A DNA stretch of 64,000 nt, from NCBI RefSeq assembly GCF_004919095.1, contig NZ_STGJ01000011.1, forward strand, positions 1 through 64,000, in the 5' to 3' direction. Shown here one piece after another: positions 33,220-42,129 of the stretch. Position numbers and translations under genes: made by a program. This stretch comes from Crenobacter intestini. Its GTDB lineage: Bacteria > Pseudomonadota > Gammaproteobacteria > Burkholderiales > Chromobacteriaceae. The stretch's first letter is position 1. Each line of letters begins with the position of its first letter. A model generated the notes under the pieces. The model was not told where the DNA came from and did not search any database. It saw only the letters and a list, made by a program, of their open reading frames with translations.

Positions 33220-33888
33220 TTAGTAGCGGCCGACCGTGACCGGCGGCTCGTTGGCGATGGCCGACAACCGTCTTGCGAAGTTCGCCAATGCCTCGCACCT
33301 TGGCGCGTCGCCCATGCGGGCAGGCGCGTAGACGATGTGCGGTGCGAGCACGTCGAAGCCGATAAACTCGAGCATGCCGCGCTGGATGGGTCTCAGGATG
33401 GCGTCGATGTCGCCGTTGAAACCGTCCGCGGCATACGCCTCGGCCGGCCCGCCGGTGGTCAGCGACAGCAAGGCGCGCTTGCCCCGGCAGGTGCCCGTCT
33501 CGTAGATCCGGCCGCCACCGTACACGCGTCCCATCGCGAAGACACGGTCGACCCAGCCCTTCAGCGCGGCGGGCAGGCCAAACCACCACAGCGGGAACTG
33601 CCAGATCATCAGCTCGCAGCGCTCCAGCTTCTGCATCTCCTGCTCAAGCAGCGGCGAGAAGCCGCCAGTCTCGCTCGCGTGCATTTCTTCCAGTTGCAGC
33701 TTGAGAAAGTCCGGATCCTTGACGCCTAGGAAGTTGGCCCGGCTCGACACCGGGTCGAACCCCATCGCGTTCAGGTCGGAAGTCTCGACCGACCAGCCCG
33801 CCGCAGCGAGTGCTGTCTGCGCCGTTTCGAACAGCGCGTGGTTGAAACTTTTGGGCTCGGGGTGCCAGTAGACGATCAGCGCGTTCAT
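33220..33888 (-). CDS. Flavodoxin-fold NAD(P)H:quinone oxidoreductase
   Basis: The 222-aa Flavodoxin_2-family protein starts MNALIVYWHPEPKSFNHAL, with the FMN/FAD phosphate loop in HPEPKSFN. QFPLWWFGLPAALKGWVDRVFAMGRVY (near 98-124) is the hallmark of NQO/MdaB/KefF proteins. SLTTGGPAEAY follows. It reduces quinones by two electrons. Its position beside a Kef antiporter suggests, but does not prove, an ancillary role. It leads a minus-strand group followed at some distance by the SnoaL and hydrolase genes. Confidence 0.9.
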   Translation of the reverse strand: MNALIVYWHPEPKSFNHALFETAQTALAAAGWSVETSDLNAMGFDPVSSRANFLGVKDPDFLKLQLEEMHASETGGFSPLLEQEMQKLERCELMIWQFPLWWFGLPAALKGWVDRVFAMGRVYGGGRIYETGTCRGKRALLSLTTGGPAEAYAADGFNGDIDAILRPIQRGMLEFIGFDVLAPHIVYAPARMGDAPRCEALANFARRLSAIANEPPVTVGRY

Positions 33889-33936
33889 GGGGGGCTCCTT
33901 GCTCTTGTGTGGGGAGGGCTTGCCTAACCGGGGGAT

Positions 33937-34377
33937 TCAGACCGACGGCGGCCGGCCTTCCTGCCAGCGTGCTTCGAGGCGCATCGCGCTGATCAGCCAG
34001 CGTTCGTCATTGCGAACCAGATCAAAGTGGTAATGCCCGCCCACCACCCAACGCTCGCTCGGACCCGCGAGCGCGTCGCCCACCCAGTGCCAGGCGGTGA
34101 CGGCCGCGCGCGCCGTGGCGTGCCCGCCCGCTACTTCAACCAGCGGAACGCCGATCAGGTGTTCGGTGGCGTGGAAGTTGGCGGGGAGAAACGCGGCCCA
34201 GCCATCGACCAGCGATGCGCCGCTCTGCCGTGTTGGCTCGCCGCCAAACAGCGAGGTGTAGTCGACCAGCACGTCCGCGGCGAACAGGGCCTTGAGCCCG
34301 GGCCAGTCGCGATGGTCGACGAGTGAGCCGAGCGCGGCCACCACATTGCAGATCGCCTGGTAGTCAAGGGGACTCAT
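33937..34377 (-). CDS. SnoaL/NTF2-like domain protein
   Basis: This 146-aa single-domain cone-shaped alpha+beta barrel protein has YQAICNVVAALGSLVDHRDWPGLKALFAADVLVDYTS followed by FLPANFHATEHLIG and RWVVGGHYHFDLVRNDERWLISAMRLEARWQEG. These fit the SnoaL_4/ring-hydroxylating-beta-like group. Active-site Asp/His residues are plausible but the substrate is unknown. The alpha/beta hydrolase stop lies 9 bp upstream, so the two genes are likely one transcript. Confidence 0.85.
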   Translation of the reverse strand: MSPLDYQAICNVVAALGSLVDHRDWPGLKALFAADVLVDYTSLFGGEPTRQSGASLVDGWAAFLPANFHATEHLIGVPLVEVAGGHATARAAVTAWHWVGDALAGPSERWVVGGHYHFDLVRNDERWLISAMRLEARWQEGRPPSV

Positions 34378-34386
34378 GGCGTGGCC

Positions 34387-35283
34387 TCATGGGCGTAGCT
34401 GTTGTTCAAGCCAGGGTTGCAAGGCTGCCATGGCGCGATCGACGTGGTCGGGCAGGTCGTAGAAGTCGACCTGGTTGCCCTGCGACCATACCAGATCCCT
34501 TGGGCCGCGCAGCCGGGCGTAGACCGCCCGCGCGTTGTCGGGCAGCACAGCCCCGTCCGAGTGGAAAATCAGCGTGGGTGTCGACACCTGCGCTGCGGCA
34601 GACAGGCCGTCGAAGGTCAGCCAGTGCCGCCAGCTCATTTCGGCCATCTCGTTCTGCCACGCGGCGATCGCGCCCCGGGCCGGGTTGGCGTAGTAGTCGA
34701 GCTCGAAGAACATGGCGGCTTGTTCGTTGCCGGCCTGATAGGCAGGAACGGCGACGACCTCCCTTTGTTCGGCCCAGACGCGGGCAGCGGCGTCGGCCCG
34801 CGCCAAACGGGTCGCGACGCCCTGAGCGCCGCCGTAGAACGGTGCGACCGAGGCGGCGTCGTGGTACCAGCCCGCCACGCTGACGAAGGCGTCAAGCGCC
34901 GCGCCGCCTGCCAGCGCCCTGAGCGTGTACTGCGCGCTGGCGCAGACGGCCAGATGGGCGACCTTCTGGCCCTGCGTAAACGAAAAACCCCTGACAAAAT
35001 CGGCCGCAGCACGGATGTCGGCGATTTTTCGCTGTGGCTGTTCGAACTGCCGGATCTCCCCGCCGCTCTGGCCAAAGCCGGCGAAGTCCCATACGAAGGC
35101 GGTAAAGCCGGCCTCGGCCAGTCGGCGGGCGTACAAGAGCGGCATCTGCTCCTTGACTGTCAGCCAGGAGCCGCTGACGTTGACGACCGGTTGCGGCAAG
35201 GCCTCGTCGTCGGTATTGCGCAGCAGGCGGCCAGCCAGCGGCGTGCCCTGGCTGAAAAAGACGACATCGCGTTCGAACAGCAT
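34387..35283 (-). CDS. Alpha/beta hydrolase
   Basis: The 298-aa protein has an alpha/beta fold. The oxyanion region is NVSGSWLTVKEQMP near residue 36. AFVWDFAGFGQSGGE lies near 62, and the nucleophile elbow reads AVCASAQY (Ser near 115) in place of the usual GxSxG. The Asp (TPTLIFHSDGAVLP) and a C-terminal His (DLPDHVDRA) complete the triad. It resembles DltD/YcjY-type peptidase-like hydrolases. No signal peptide. Co-directional with the SnoaL gene. Confidence 0.87.
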   Translation of the reverse strand: MLFERDVVFFSQGTPLAGRLLRNTDDEALPQPVVNVSGSWLTVKEQMPLLYARRLAEAGFTAFVWDFAGFGQSGGEIRQFEQPQRKIADIRAAADFVRGFSFTQGQKVAHLAVCASAQYTLRALAGGAALDAFVSVAGWYHDAASVAPFYGGAQGVATRLARADAAARVWAEQREVVAVPAYQAGNEQAAMFFELDYYANPARGAIAAWQNEMAEMSWRHWLTFDGLSAAAQVSTPTLIFHSDGAVLPDNARAVYARLRGPRDLVWSQGNQVDFYDLPDHVDRAMAALQPWLEQQLRP

Positions 35284-35465
35284 GGCGCAGGTCTCCGTGA
35301 CGGGGGCGTCCCAACCGGCTTAGCTGTGCGTGGCTCTCCTGGCAAGGCGGGTGTCGTCTGCTTAGGCAGGGCTGGGGAGCGCGCCGGGTTTGCGGCTCGC
35401 CCTTGCCTGGCCTAAACCCCTAGGGGCTGCCACGCCGGCAGCCGCCATTTTCCAGGGGGGCTCAC

Positions 35466-36065
35466 ATGCAAAGGATTCTGATCATTGGCGCGAGCGGGCT
35501 GATCGGCCGCGAGGTCTGCCGGCAGTTGCCGGGGCAGGTCGAGCTGATCGAGGCTGGCATGAGCAAATCGCCTTATCAGGTCGACATCAGCGACGCGGCG
35601 TCGCTGGGCGCCTTGCTCGGCAATCTCGGGCGCGTCGACGGCATGGTGTGTGTTGCCGGCATGGCCCGCTTCAAGCCGTGGGCCGAACTTGACGCCGACG
35701 ACTGGGCGTTCACGCTGGCCAACAAGCTGATGGGGCAGGTCAACCTGGTCAGGCTGGGCGCCGCGCATCTGAACGACGGCGGCGCGATCACCCTCACCAG
35801 CGGGCTGCTGGCCCAGCACCCGATCCCGGGGAGCGCGGCGGTCAGTACGGTGAATGCCGCGATCGAGGCCTTCGTGCGTGCGGCGGCGCTGGAACTGGGC
35901 CCCCGCGTGCGCGTCAACGCGGTGTCGCCGGGCTGGATTGCCGAAACCCTGACCTCGATGGGGCTGGACCCGTCGCCGGGGCTGAGTGCGGCCGAAGTGG
36001 CGCGCATCTATATCGAACAACTCACCCATGGCGCCTCCGGCAGCGTTGCCGTCGCCAGCCGTTGA
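35466..36065 (+). CDS. Short-chain dehydrogenase-like protein lacking catalytic Tyr/Lys
   Basis: This 199-aa Rossmann-fold protein has a shortened cofactor motif GASGLIG (8-14), VCVAGMA (the NNAG position) and RVNAVSPGW near 170, all SDR landmarks. Where SDRs carry YxxxK it reads VSTVN (126-130), so the catalytic Tyr and Lys are both absent. A subgroup of short SDR-like proteins with STVN is known to me by pattern, of unclear activity. Co-directional SnoaL-like gene 34 bp downstream. Confidence 0.85.
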   Translation: MQRILIIGASGLIGREVCRQLPGQVELIEAGMSKSPYQVDISDAASLGALLGNLGRVDGMVCVAGMARFKPWAELDADDWAFTLANKLMGQVNLVRLGAAHLNDGGAITLTSGLLAQHPIPGSAAVSTVNAAIEAFVRAAALELGPRVRVNAVSPGWIAETLTSMGLDPSPGLSAAEVARIYIEQLTHGASGSVAVASR

Positions 36066-36099
36066 AATCAGTGCGCGACGCGCAGATAAGGAGCAAGAA

Positions 36100-36477
36100 A
36101 TGGAACAGTCATTGGAGCAGTGGGCGCACGCCTTCCTGCACAAGGTCGACACCGAGCCGGCCGCCGCGCTGGCCAGCGATCTGAGCGAAGACCTGCGCTT
36201 TTGCATGGCCAACCTGCCGGTCACGCTGGGGCCGCAAGCGCTGATCGACGCCTTTGCGGCCGCGCAACAGCGCTTCGATTCTATCCGCCACGAAATCGTC
36301 GGCGTGACCACCGGCCGCTGGGAGGAAGGTGATGTCGTCGCCATCGAGGCGCGTGCCCATTACCTCAGGAACGGTCGCGAGGTTGTGCTGCCGGTCACCT
36401 CGACCCTGCGCCTGCGCGGGGGCAAGGTCGCCGACTACCGCATCTATATCGACCCGGCACCGGCGTTCGCCGACTGA
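36100..36477 (+). CDS. SnoaL-like (NTF2 fold) protein
   Basis: This 125-aa NTF2-fold protein begins MEQSLEQWAHAFLHKVDTEP. It contains LSEDLRFCMANLPVTLGPQALIDAFAAAQQRFDSIRHEIVG and ends with STLRLRGGKVADYRIYIDPAPAF, typical for polyketide cyclase-like or ester-isomerase-like proteins. SD AAGGAG. It probably shares a transcript with the SDR-like gene upstream. Substrate unknown. Confidence 0.85.
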   Translation: MEQSLEQWAHAFLHKVDTEPAAALASDLSEDLRFCMANLPVTLGPQALIDAFAAAQQRFDSIRHEIVGVTTGRWEEGDVVAIEARAHYLRNGREVVLPVTSTLRLRGGKVADYRIYIDPAPAFAD

Positions 36478-36527
36478 GGGGGCGTCACCCGGCTGCGGGG
36501 CCAGCTAAGGCCCCGCCTGGGGAAGGT

Positions 36528-36974
36528 CTAGCGCGTCAGCGACCAGCGGCCGCTGCGGTCGATCGGCAGGTCGGCCAGCCCGTTGACGTCGTTGATCCGG
36601 CCTTGCAGCCGGTAATCCACGCCGCCGCCCGAGCTGAGCAGGCTGCCGGCCTGGCGCAGCCAGTCGGCGAGCGAGGTGCGCATGCGTAAGGTCACCACCG
36701 CGCTGCCGCCTGCCGGCACTTCGAAGGCCTGGTTGCTGGCGCCGTCGGCCAGCTTGTCGCCGTTGACGAACAAGGTGAAATTCATGCCGCGGCCGCTCAG
36801 GGCGAAGGCGTTGGGGTTACTCACGCGCAAGGCCACGTCGAAGTTCTGCTCGAACAGGGTGGACTTGCCGGCGGGCTTGATGTCGCTGAGGCTGACTTCG
36901 GGTTTTTTCAGGCCAAGGGTCGAGCACGCGGCGAGCGTGACGACGAGCAGTGCGGCGAACAGTCGCTTGAACAT
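36528..36974 (-). CDS. LEA14/WHy-domain lipoprotein
   Basis: The 148-aa protein has lipobox LAAC (Cys17). The mature domain reads KKPEVSLSDIKPAGKSTLFEQNFDVALRVSNPNAFALSGRGMNFTLFVNGDKLADG, the LEA type 2/WHy beta-sandwich pattern with N-P-N. Similar outer-membrane-associated proteins occur widely in proteobacteria and are linked to desiccation or envelope stress by homology to plant LEA14. The LysR stop lies 3 bp upstream, so read-through is likely. Confidence 0.88.
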   Translation of the reverse strand: MFKRLFAALLVVTLAACSTLGLKKPEVSLSDIKPAGKSTLFEQNFDVALRVSNPNAFALSGRGMNFTLFVNGDKLADGASNQAFEVPAGGSAVVTLRMRTSLADWLRQAGSLLSSGGGVDYRLQGRINDVNGLADLPIDRSGRWSLTR

Positions 36975-36977
36975 TAT

Positions 36978-37871
36978 TTATCCTTTCGTCTGATCCAGGG
37001 TGGCCCGCGTGGTGTCCAGCCATGCGCGGGCGGCGTGCGTGAGGTAGCCGTCGCGCCGCCAGATCAGCGCAAGGTGCCAGTTTAACGTGTCCTCGGCCAG
37101 CGTCGTGATCTCGAACGCGTCAGGCGGCAGGCGCCGCGCGACCGAGCGCGGCAACAGGGCGACGCCGAGGCCGGCGCTGACCAGCTCGCTGATGAAGTCC
37201 CAGTGCGCGCTGCGCCCGGCGATGTCCAGCGTCTGCCCCAGCGCGGCGAACGCTGCGGCGATGCGGTGCGACAGCGTGAAGTCTTCCGGGTAGAGGATGA
37301 AGCGCTCGGCGGCGATCATGGTCAGCGTCACCGAGGCCATCCCCCGCCAGCGGCTGCCGGCGGGGGAGATCAGGCACAGCGGGTCGCACACCACCTCCAG
37401 CGTGTCGAACACGCCGGTGTCGACCGGCAGCACGGCGACGCCGATCTCCAGTTCGCCCGCCTTCACCCGCTGCTCGATCGCGCGTGCACCGTCCTCGACC
37501 AGCTTGAGCGCCACCTTCGGGTAGCGCGCGCGGTAGGCGCCGACGATGGGCGCGAAGCGTGCGGCGCCGACCATCGGCGGCAGGCCGAGCACCAGCTCGC
37601 CCTGCGCGAGCGAGGAGAGGTCGGCCAGCCGGGCGGCGAGGCGGCGCGCGCCGGCGAGCAGCGCCTCGCCCTCGTCGAACACCACGCGGCCGGCGTCGGT
37701 CGGTCGCACTTGGCGGCGGTCGCGCTCGAGCAGGGTCTGGCCCAGTTCGTCCTCGAGCTGGCGCACCATCTTGCTGATGGTCGGTTGGGTGACGCACAGG
37801 GTGTCGGCCGCCCGCGTGAAGCTTTGCTGGCGGACCACCTCGGTAAAGTAACGCAGCGCGCGCAGGTCCAT
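36978..37871 (-). CDS. LysR-type regulator of the LrgAB/CidAB-like pair
   Basis: The 297-aa protein starts MDLRALRYFTEVVRQQSFTRAADTLCVTQPTISKMVRQLEDELG, a clear LysR helix-turn-helix. The ATG at 37871 has SD AAAGGAATGCA and is preferred over a start nine codons upstream. The effector domain follows in full. Divergent lrgA/lrgB-like genes start 115 bp away, the arrangement of CidR with cidAB, so regulation of those genes in response to acetate or pyruvate-type signals is likely. Confidence 0.88.
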   Translation of the reverse strand: MDLRALRYFTEVVRQQSFTRAADTLCVTQPTISKMVRQLEDELGQTLLERDRRQVRPTDAGRVVFDEGEALLAGARRLAARLADLSSLAQGELVLGLPPMVGAARFAPIVGAYRARYPKVALKLVEDGARAIEQRVKAGELEIGVAVLPVDTGVFDTLEVVCDPLCLISPAGSRWRGMASVTLTMIAAERFILYPEDFTLSHRIAAAFAALGQTLDIAGRSAHWDFISELVSAGLGVALLPRSVARRLPPDAFEITTLAEDTLNWHLALIWRRDGYLTHAARAWLDTTRATLDQTKG

Positions 37872-37985
37872 TGCATTCCTTTGTGGAATCGTTTCCATTA
37901 CTTTAATTCATTTTTTGCATCAAATGGCGCATCTTATACTGCGAGTGTCCCGATAGGCCGTCCCGGTTGTTTCTCCATCGCCATC

Positions 37986-38405
37986 ATGTCCGAAGCTCAT
38001 TCACGCATTTCTTCCATCCTGCTCACCGTGGGGCAGGTCGCCTTGCTGTCCCTGATCTGGATGGCGGCGCAATACGTCTCCGTACACTACCTGCCGCAAC
38101 TGCCCGGCGGTGTGCTGGGCATGCTCGCGCTGCTGACCCTGTTCGCCAGCGGCAAGGTGTCGCCTACCTGGTTCGAGCGCGGCGCGGGCTGGCTGCTCGC
38201 CGAGCTCTTGCTGTTCTTCATCCCGGCGGTGATCGCCATCGTGAATTTCGGCGCGCTGTTTGCCGACGCCGGCGCGCGCATCGTGCTGGTGATCGTGCTC
38301 TCGACCGCGCTGGTGATGCTGTCCACCGCGTTCGCGGTCGAGTGGACGGGGCGGCTTATCAGGCTGCACCGCCGCCGCATGCGCCTGGCCGCACTGGAGG
38401 TGTGA
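37986..38405 (+). CDS. LrgA/CidA (YohJ-like) membrane protein
   Basis: The 139-aa protein has four hydrophobic segments. LPGGVLGMLALLTLFASGKV is the family motif (PGGVLG-x-LL), followed by FIPAVIAIVNFGALF. The ATG at 37986 gives the usual length, although no strong SD is visible. Family members were proposed as holin-like proteins and more recently as parts of pyruvate or murein-related transport with LrgB. It stops one base before lrgB. Confidence 0.88.
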   Translation: MSEAHSRISSILLTVGQVALLSLIWMAAQYVSVHYLPQLPGGVLGMLALLTLFASGKVSPTWFERGAGWLLAELLLFFIPAVIAIVNFGALFADAGARIVLVIVLSTALVMLSTAFAVEWTGRLIRLHRRRMRLAALEV

Positions 38406-38406
38406 G

Positions 38407-39090
38407 ATGGTGTCCATGCTCGGGGTATTCAGTTTCGCGGTGACCCTGCTCGCCTATTTCGGCGCCAAGCGCATGCACGCGCGCCTACACCGCTGGTGGT
38501 CGGCGCCGATCTTTCTGGTGCCGGTGCTCTTGGTGCTGCTCTTGCTTGCCTGCCGCATCCCGTACGCGGCGTACTGGCAGACCACGCACTGGCTGAGCTG
38601 GCTACTCGGGCCGGCGACGGTCGCCTTCGCGCTGCCGATCTGGCGCCACCGCGCGCTGATCGCCCGCCAGTGGCTGCAACTGGCCGCCGGCGTGACGGTC
38701 GGGGTGCTGGTTGGCGTCGGCAGCTCGGTCGGCCTGGCCCGCCTGCTGGATTTGCCGCCGGCGCTGCAGCACGCGCTCGCGCCGCGCTCGATCAGCACGC
38801 CGTTCGCGCTGGCAGCCGCGCCCTCGTTCGGTGGCGACGGCCAGCTGGTCGCGATCTTCGTGGTGATTACCGGCGTGGTCGGCATGGTGCTTGGCGAGGC
38901 GCTGCTGGCGCTGGTGCGGGTGCGCGGCAGCGTCGCGCGCGGCGCGCTGTTCGGGGCAGCCGCGCACGGCGCCGGCACGGCCAAGGCCAGCGAAATCGGC
39001 CAGGAAGAGGGCGTAGTCGCCAGCCTGACCATGATGCTGTGCGGGGTGGTCACCGTGCTCCTCGCACCTATGCTTGCCCACTTGCTGTAG
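38407..39090 (+). CDS. LrgB/CidB (YohK-like) membrane protein
   Basis: The 227-aa inner-membrane protein has several helices. The conserved LrgB stretches are LAPRSISTPFALAAAPSFGG near residue 120, VITGVVGMVLGEALL near 157, and GAAAHGAGTAKASEIGQEEG near 187. It forms the second component of an LrgAB/CidAB pair with the upstream gene. A strong bidirectional terminator follows. Confidence 0.92.
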   Translation: MVSMLGVFSFAVTLLAYFGAKRMHARLHRWWSAPIFLVPVLLVLLLLACRIPYAAYWQTTHWLSWLLGPATVAFALPIWRHRALIARQWLQLAAGVTVGVLVGVGSSVGLARLLDLPPALQHALAPRSISTPFALAAAPSFGGDGQLVAIFVVITGVVGMVLGEALLALVRVRGSVARGALFGAAAHGAGTAKASEIGQEEGVVASLTMMLCGVVTVLLAPMLAHLL

Positions 39091-39105
39091 ACCTTGCGTC
39101 TCAAC

Positions 39106-39140
39106 AAAAAGGCGGCGCCCCGATGGGGCGCCGCCTTTTT
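39106..39140. terminator. Bidirectional Rho-independent terminator
   Basis: A 16-bp perfect arm, AAAAAGGCGGCGCCCC, pairs with GGGGCGCCGCCTTTTT across a GAT loop. It lies between convergent lrgB and the OmpA-like gene and has T runs in both directions. Confidence 0.95.
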
Positions 39141-39159
39141 GTCAGCCCTTGCCTGCGTG

Positions 39160-39816
39160 TTACTGCGGTTTCGGGTTGATCAGGATCTCGACGCGGCGGT
39201 TCTTGGCGCGGCCGTCGGCGGTCGCGTTGGAGGCCACCGGGCTTTCCGGGCCGTAGCCGCGGGTGCTGATGCGGCTGCCGGCGACGCCGTCGGCGCGCAG
39301 CACGTTGGCGACGGCCTGTGCGCGCTGCTGCGACAGCTTCATGTTGTAGGCGAGGGCGCCGCTGCTGTCGGTGTAGCCGTTGACGGTGATGGTGGTCTCC
39401 GGATACTGGTTGAGCACGTTGGCGACGTTGCCCAGCGCACCTTGCGCCGCGCCGCTGACCGCGTAGCTGTTCAGCGCGAAGGTGATGCTCTCCGGCATCA
39501 CCAGCTTGATCTGGTCGCCGACGCGGTTGACCTGGACCTGGGTGTTGGCGAGCTTTTCGCGCAGTTCTTTTTCCTGGTTATCCATATAGACGCCGACGCC
39601 GGCACCGATCGCGCCGCAGGCGAGCGCGGCATTGCGCGCGCCCTTGCCGCCGGAAATCAGCGCGCCGGCGATGCCGCAGGCGGCGGCGGCGCCCAAGCCG
39701 TAGGTTGCGGCCTTGTTCATTTCCTGCTGGCCGGTCAGCGGGTTGGTGGTACAACCGGTGACGGCGAGCGCGCCGGCGACGATGGCGGCGATCAGTACCT
39801 GCTTTTTGTTCAGCAT
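39160..39816 (-). CDS. OmpA-family lipoprotein (YiaD-like)
   Basis: The 218-aa protein has lipobox ALAVTGC (Cys22), a glycine-rich zipper-like segment (residues 40-75), and a C-terminal OmpA/peptidoglycan-binding domain. Its core is TTITVNGYTDSSGALAYNMKLSQQRAQAVANVLRADGV, ending GRAKNRRVEILI, with the Asp and Arg that bind diaminopimelate. SD GGGAG precedes the ATG at 39816. It anchors the outer membrane to peptidoglycan. Confidence 0.92.
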   Translation of the reverse strand: MLNKKQVLIAAIVAGALAVTGCTTNPLTGQQEMNKAATYGLGAAAACGIAGALISGGKGARNAALACGAIGAGVGVYMDNQEKELREKLANTQVQVNRVGDQIKLVMPESITFALNSYAVSGAAQGALGNVANVLNQYPETTITVNGYTDSSGALAYNMKLSQQRAQAVANVLRADGVAGSRISTRGYGPESPVASNATADGRAKNRRVEILINPKPQ

Positions 39817-39986
39817 GTCTTGTGCTCCCTCGGGGTGGGTGAGGCACGGCCTGCCGCGGGCAGGCGTGCGAAGTTGCAAAACCAATCTTAGATAGTACCA
39901 TCCTGCATTGCCAACGCCGGCAGCCCATGTCGGGCAGCTCATGCCGGATGGCGTGTTTCGGACATGACCCGTTTTGAAGGATAGCG

Positions 39987-40472
39987 ATGGACGCGATCAA
40001 CCCGCATGAATTGACGATGTCGGTACTGATGACGCCCGATATGGCGAATTTCTCCGGCAACGTGCACGGCGGCGTGCTGCTCAAGCTGCTTGACCAGGTC
40101 GCGTACGCGTGCGCGAGCCGTTACGCCGGCCACTACGTGGTCACGCTGTCGGTCGACCAGGTGCTGTTCAAGCAGCCCATCCATGTCGGCGAGCTGGTGA
40201 CCTTCCTCGCCGCGGTCAACCATGTCGGCCGTACCTCGATGGAGGTCGGCATCAAGGTGGTCGCCGAGGACATCCGCGCGCGCACCGTGCGCCACACCAA
40301 CAGTTGTTACTTCACGATGGTCGCGATGGAGGACGGCCAGCCGGCGGCGGTGCCGCCGCTGGACTTGCGCGACGAGGTCCAGCACAAGCGTTTTCGCGAG
40401 GCGGCGATCCGCAAGAAGATGCGCGTCGAGGCCGCCGAGCGGATGCGGCGCGAGGTGGGGGGCGAGGCATGA
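39987..40472 (+). CDS. Acyl-CoA thioesterase, hotdog fold (YciA-like)
   Basis: The 161-aa protein reads ELTMSVLMTPDMANFSGNVHGGVLLKLLDQVAYACASRYAGHYVVTLSVDQVLFKQPIHVGELVTFLAAVNHVGRTSMEVG. HGGVLLKLLDQVA contains the catalytic Asp and is diagnostic for hexameric BFIT/YciA-type thioesterases. The tail is basic and helical. Its TGA overlaps the ATG of the pseudouridine synthase. Confidence 0.92.
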   Translation: MDAINPHELTMSVLMTPDMANFSGNVHGGVLLKLLDQVAYACASRYAGHYVVTLSVDQVLFKQPIHVGELVTFLAAVNHVGRTSMEVGIKVVAEDIRARTVRHTNSCYFTMVAMEDGQPAAVPPLDLRDEVQHKRFREAAIRKKMRVEAAERMRREVGGEA

Positions 40473-41128
40473 GCACGCCGCCCTTCACGCTGGTGCACGC
40501 CGACCCGCGCTTCTACGTGGTCGCCAAGGCTGCCGGCATTGGCTTCCACCGCGAGGGCGACACGCCGGGGCTGATGGACCACCTGCGCGAGGGGCTGGCC
40601 GATACGGCCCTGTGGCCGGTGCACAGGCTGGACCTGGTCACCTCCGGGCTGATCGTCGTCGCGCGCTCGGCCGCGGTCGCCGCGGCGCTTGGCGCGGCGT
40701 TTGCCGCGCACGAGGTGGAGAAGACCTATCTTGCGCTGTCGGACCGCAAGCCGAAGAAGAAGCAGGGCTGGATCCGCGGCGACATGGTGAAGGCGCGCGG
40801 CGGCGCGTGGCGGCTCACGCATACGCTGGAGGCGCCGGCCGTCACCCGTTTTGACAGCGCGTCGCTCGCGCCCGGCGTGCGGCTCTTCATGCTCTACCCG
40901 CAGACCGGGCGCACCCACCAGCTGCGCGTCGCGCTCAAGAGCGTATCCGCGCCCATCCTCGGCGACGCGCTGTACGGCGGCAGCCCCGCCGACCGCGTCT
41001 ACCTGCACGCCTACCGTCTGGCGTTCCGGCTGGACGGCGAGGCGTTCGCCTTCACCAGCCCGCCCTCGGGCGGGCTGTTCGACACGCCCGCGCTGGCGGA
41101 CGTGCTCGCCCGCGAGAGGGCGGGCTGA
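40469..41128 (+). CDS. RluA-family pseudouridine synthase
   Basis: The 219-aa protein has catalytic motif HRLDLVTSGLIVVARS (catalytic Asp near residue 53), FMLYPQTGRTHQLRVALKSVSAPILGDALYGG, and a C-terminal LHAYRLAF. All are standard RluA-family elements. It lacks an S4 domain and is shorter than RluC/RluD, resembling the TIGR01621 group. ATGA overlap with the thioesterase gene gives coupled translation. Target RNA unknown. Confidence 0.9.
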   Translation: MSTPPFTLVHADPRFYVVAKAAGIGFHREGDTPGLMDHLREGLADTALWPVHRLDLVTSGLIVVARSAAVAAALGAAFAAHEVEKTYLALSDRKPKKKQGWIRGDMVKARGGAWRLTHTLEAPAVTRFDSASLAPGVRLFMLYPQTGRTHQLRVALKSVSAPILGDALYGGSPADRVYLHAYRLAFRLDGEAFAFTSPPSGGLFDTPALADVLARERAG

Positions 41129-41131
41129 CGC

Positions 41132-42076
41132 TTACAGCAGCAGCGCGGCGTCGATGCCCTGCTGGCGCAGGATGCGCTTGAGGTGGTCGAGCGCCTCGAT
41201 CTGCGTCTGGCGCACCCGCTCGCGGCTGAGGCCGAGCTCGCTAGCCAGCGATTCCAGCGTCTGCGTGTCGTGCCGGTTGAGCCCGAAGCGGCGCTCGATC
41301 ACGTAGCGCTGGCGCTCGGAGAGCTGGGCGAGGCAGTCCTGCACGTAGGCGTCGACCCGGCCGTGGTGCAGTTGCAGCTCGGGCGCTTCCTGCTCCTCGT
41401 CGCAGATGGCGTCGCCCAGCGTCAGCATCGGATCGTCGTCCAGCGGCGCGTCGAGCGAGCAGGTGCGCTCGTTCAGCAGCAGCATCTGGCGGACCTGTGC
41501 GGCGGGCACGTCCATCTGGGCGGCGATCTCGTCTTCGCTGGGAGCGTGGCCGTTGGCGTTCTCCAGCGCGCGCGCGGTGCGCAGGTAGCCGTTCAGTTCC
41601 TTGACCACGTGCACCGGCAGGCGCACCGTGCGCGACAGGTTCATGATCGCGCGCTCGACGTTCTGGCGGATCCACCAGATCGCGTAGGTCGAGAAGCGGA
41701 AGCCGCGGGACGGGTCGAACTTGTCCAGCGCGTGCATCAAGCCGAGGTTGCCTTCTTCCACCAGATCAAGGAAGCTGACCCCGCGACCCGTGTAGCGCTT
41801 GGCGACCGAAATGACCAGACGCAGGTTGCGTTCGATCATTTCCTGGCGGGCTTTGAAATCACCTTCCTTGATCCGGAGGGCGAGCTGGCGTTCTTCTTCG
41901 GCGCTCAACAGCGGGCGGCGGCCGATGTCGTTGAGGTAGATCTGGGCGATGTCGAAGGTTTCGTCGTTCTGGGCGTCGGCGCTGGAGATTTCATCCGACG
42001 CGTCGTCCGCCCTCAGTTCGTTCTCTTCTTCTTCAGCGCTGTTGGCGCTCTCCGCGACGTACAGGTTTGCAAGCAT
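41132..42076 (-). CDS. rpoS: RNA polymerase sigma factor RpoS
   Basis: The 314-aa sigma-70-family factor has region 1.2 ([21 protein letters not shown]), region 2 with [60 protein letters not shown], and region 4 with [35 protein letters not shown]. Length and the acidic N-terminal extension match RpoS rather than RpoD or RpoH. SD AAAGGA. It controls stationary-phase and stress genes. It has no nlpD gene upstream here. feoB is upstream instead. Confidence 0.93.
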   Translation of the reverse strand: MLANLYVAESANSAEEEENELRADDASDEISSADAQNDETFDIAQIYLNDIGRRPLLSAEEERQLALRIKEGDFKARQEMIERNLRLVISVAKRYTGRGVSFLDLVEEGNLGLMHALDKFDPSRGFRFSTYAIWWIRQNVERAIMNLSRTVRLPVHVVKELNGYLRTARALENANGHAPSEDEIAAQMDVPAAQVRQMLLLNERTCSLDAPLDDDPMLTLGDAICDEEQEAPELQLHHGRVDAYVQDCLAQLSERQRYVIERRFGLNRHDTQTLESLASELGLSRERVRQTQIEALDHLKRILRQQGIDAALLL

Positions 42077-42129
42077 GCCATGTTCCTTTGGGTAGGGCTT
42101 TTATTGGCGTGGCAGCAGACAAGTGCTGC

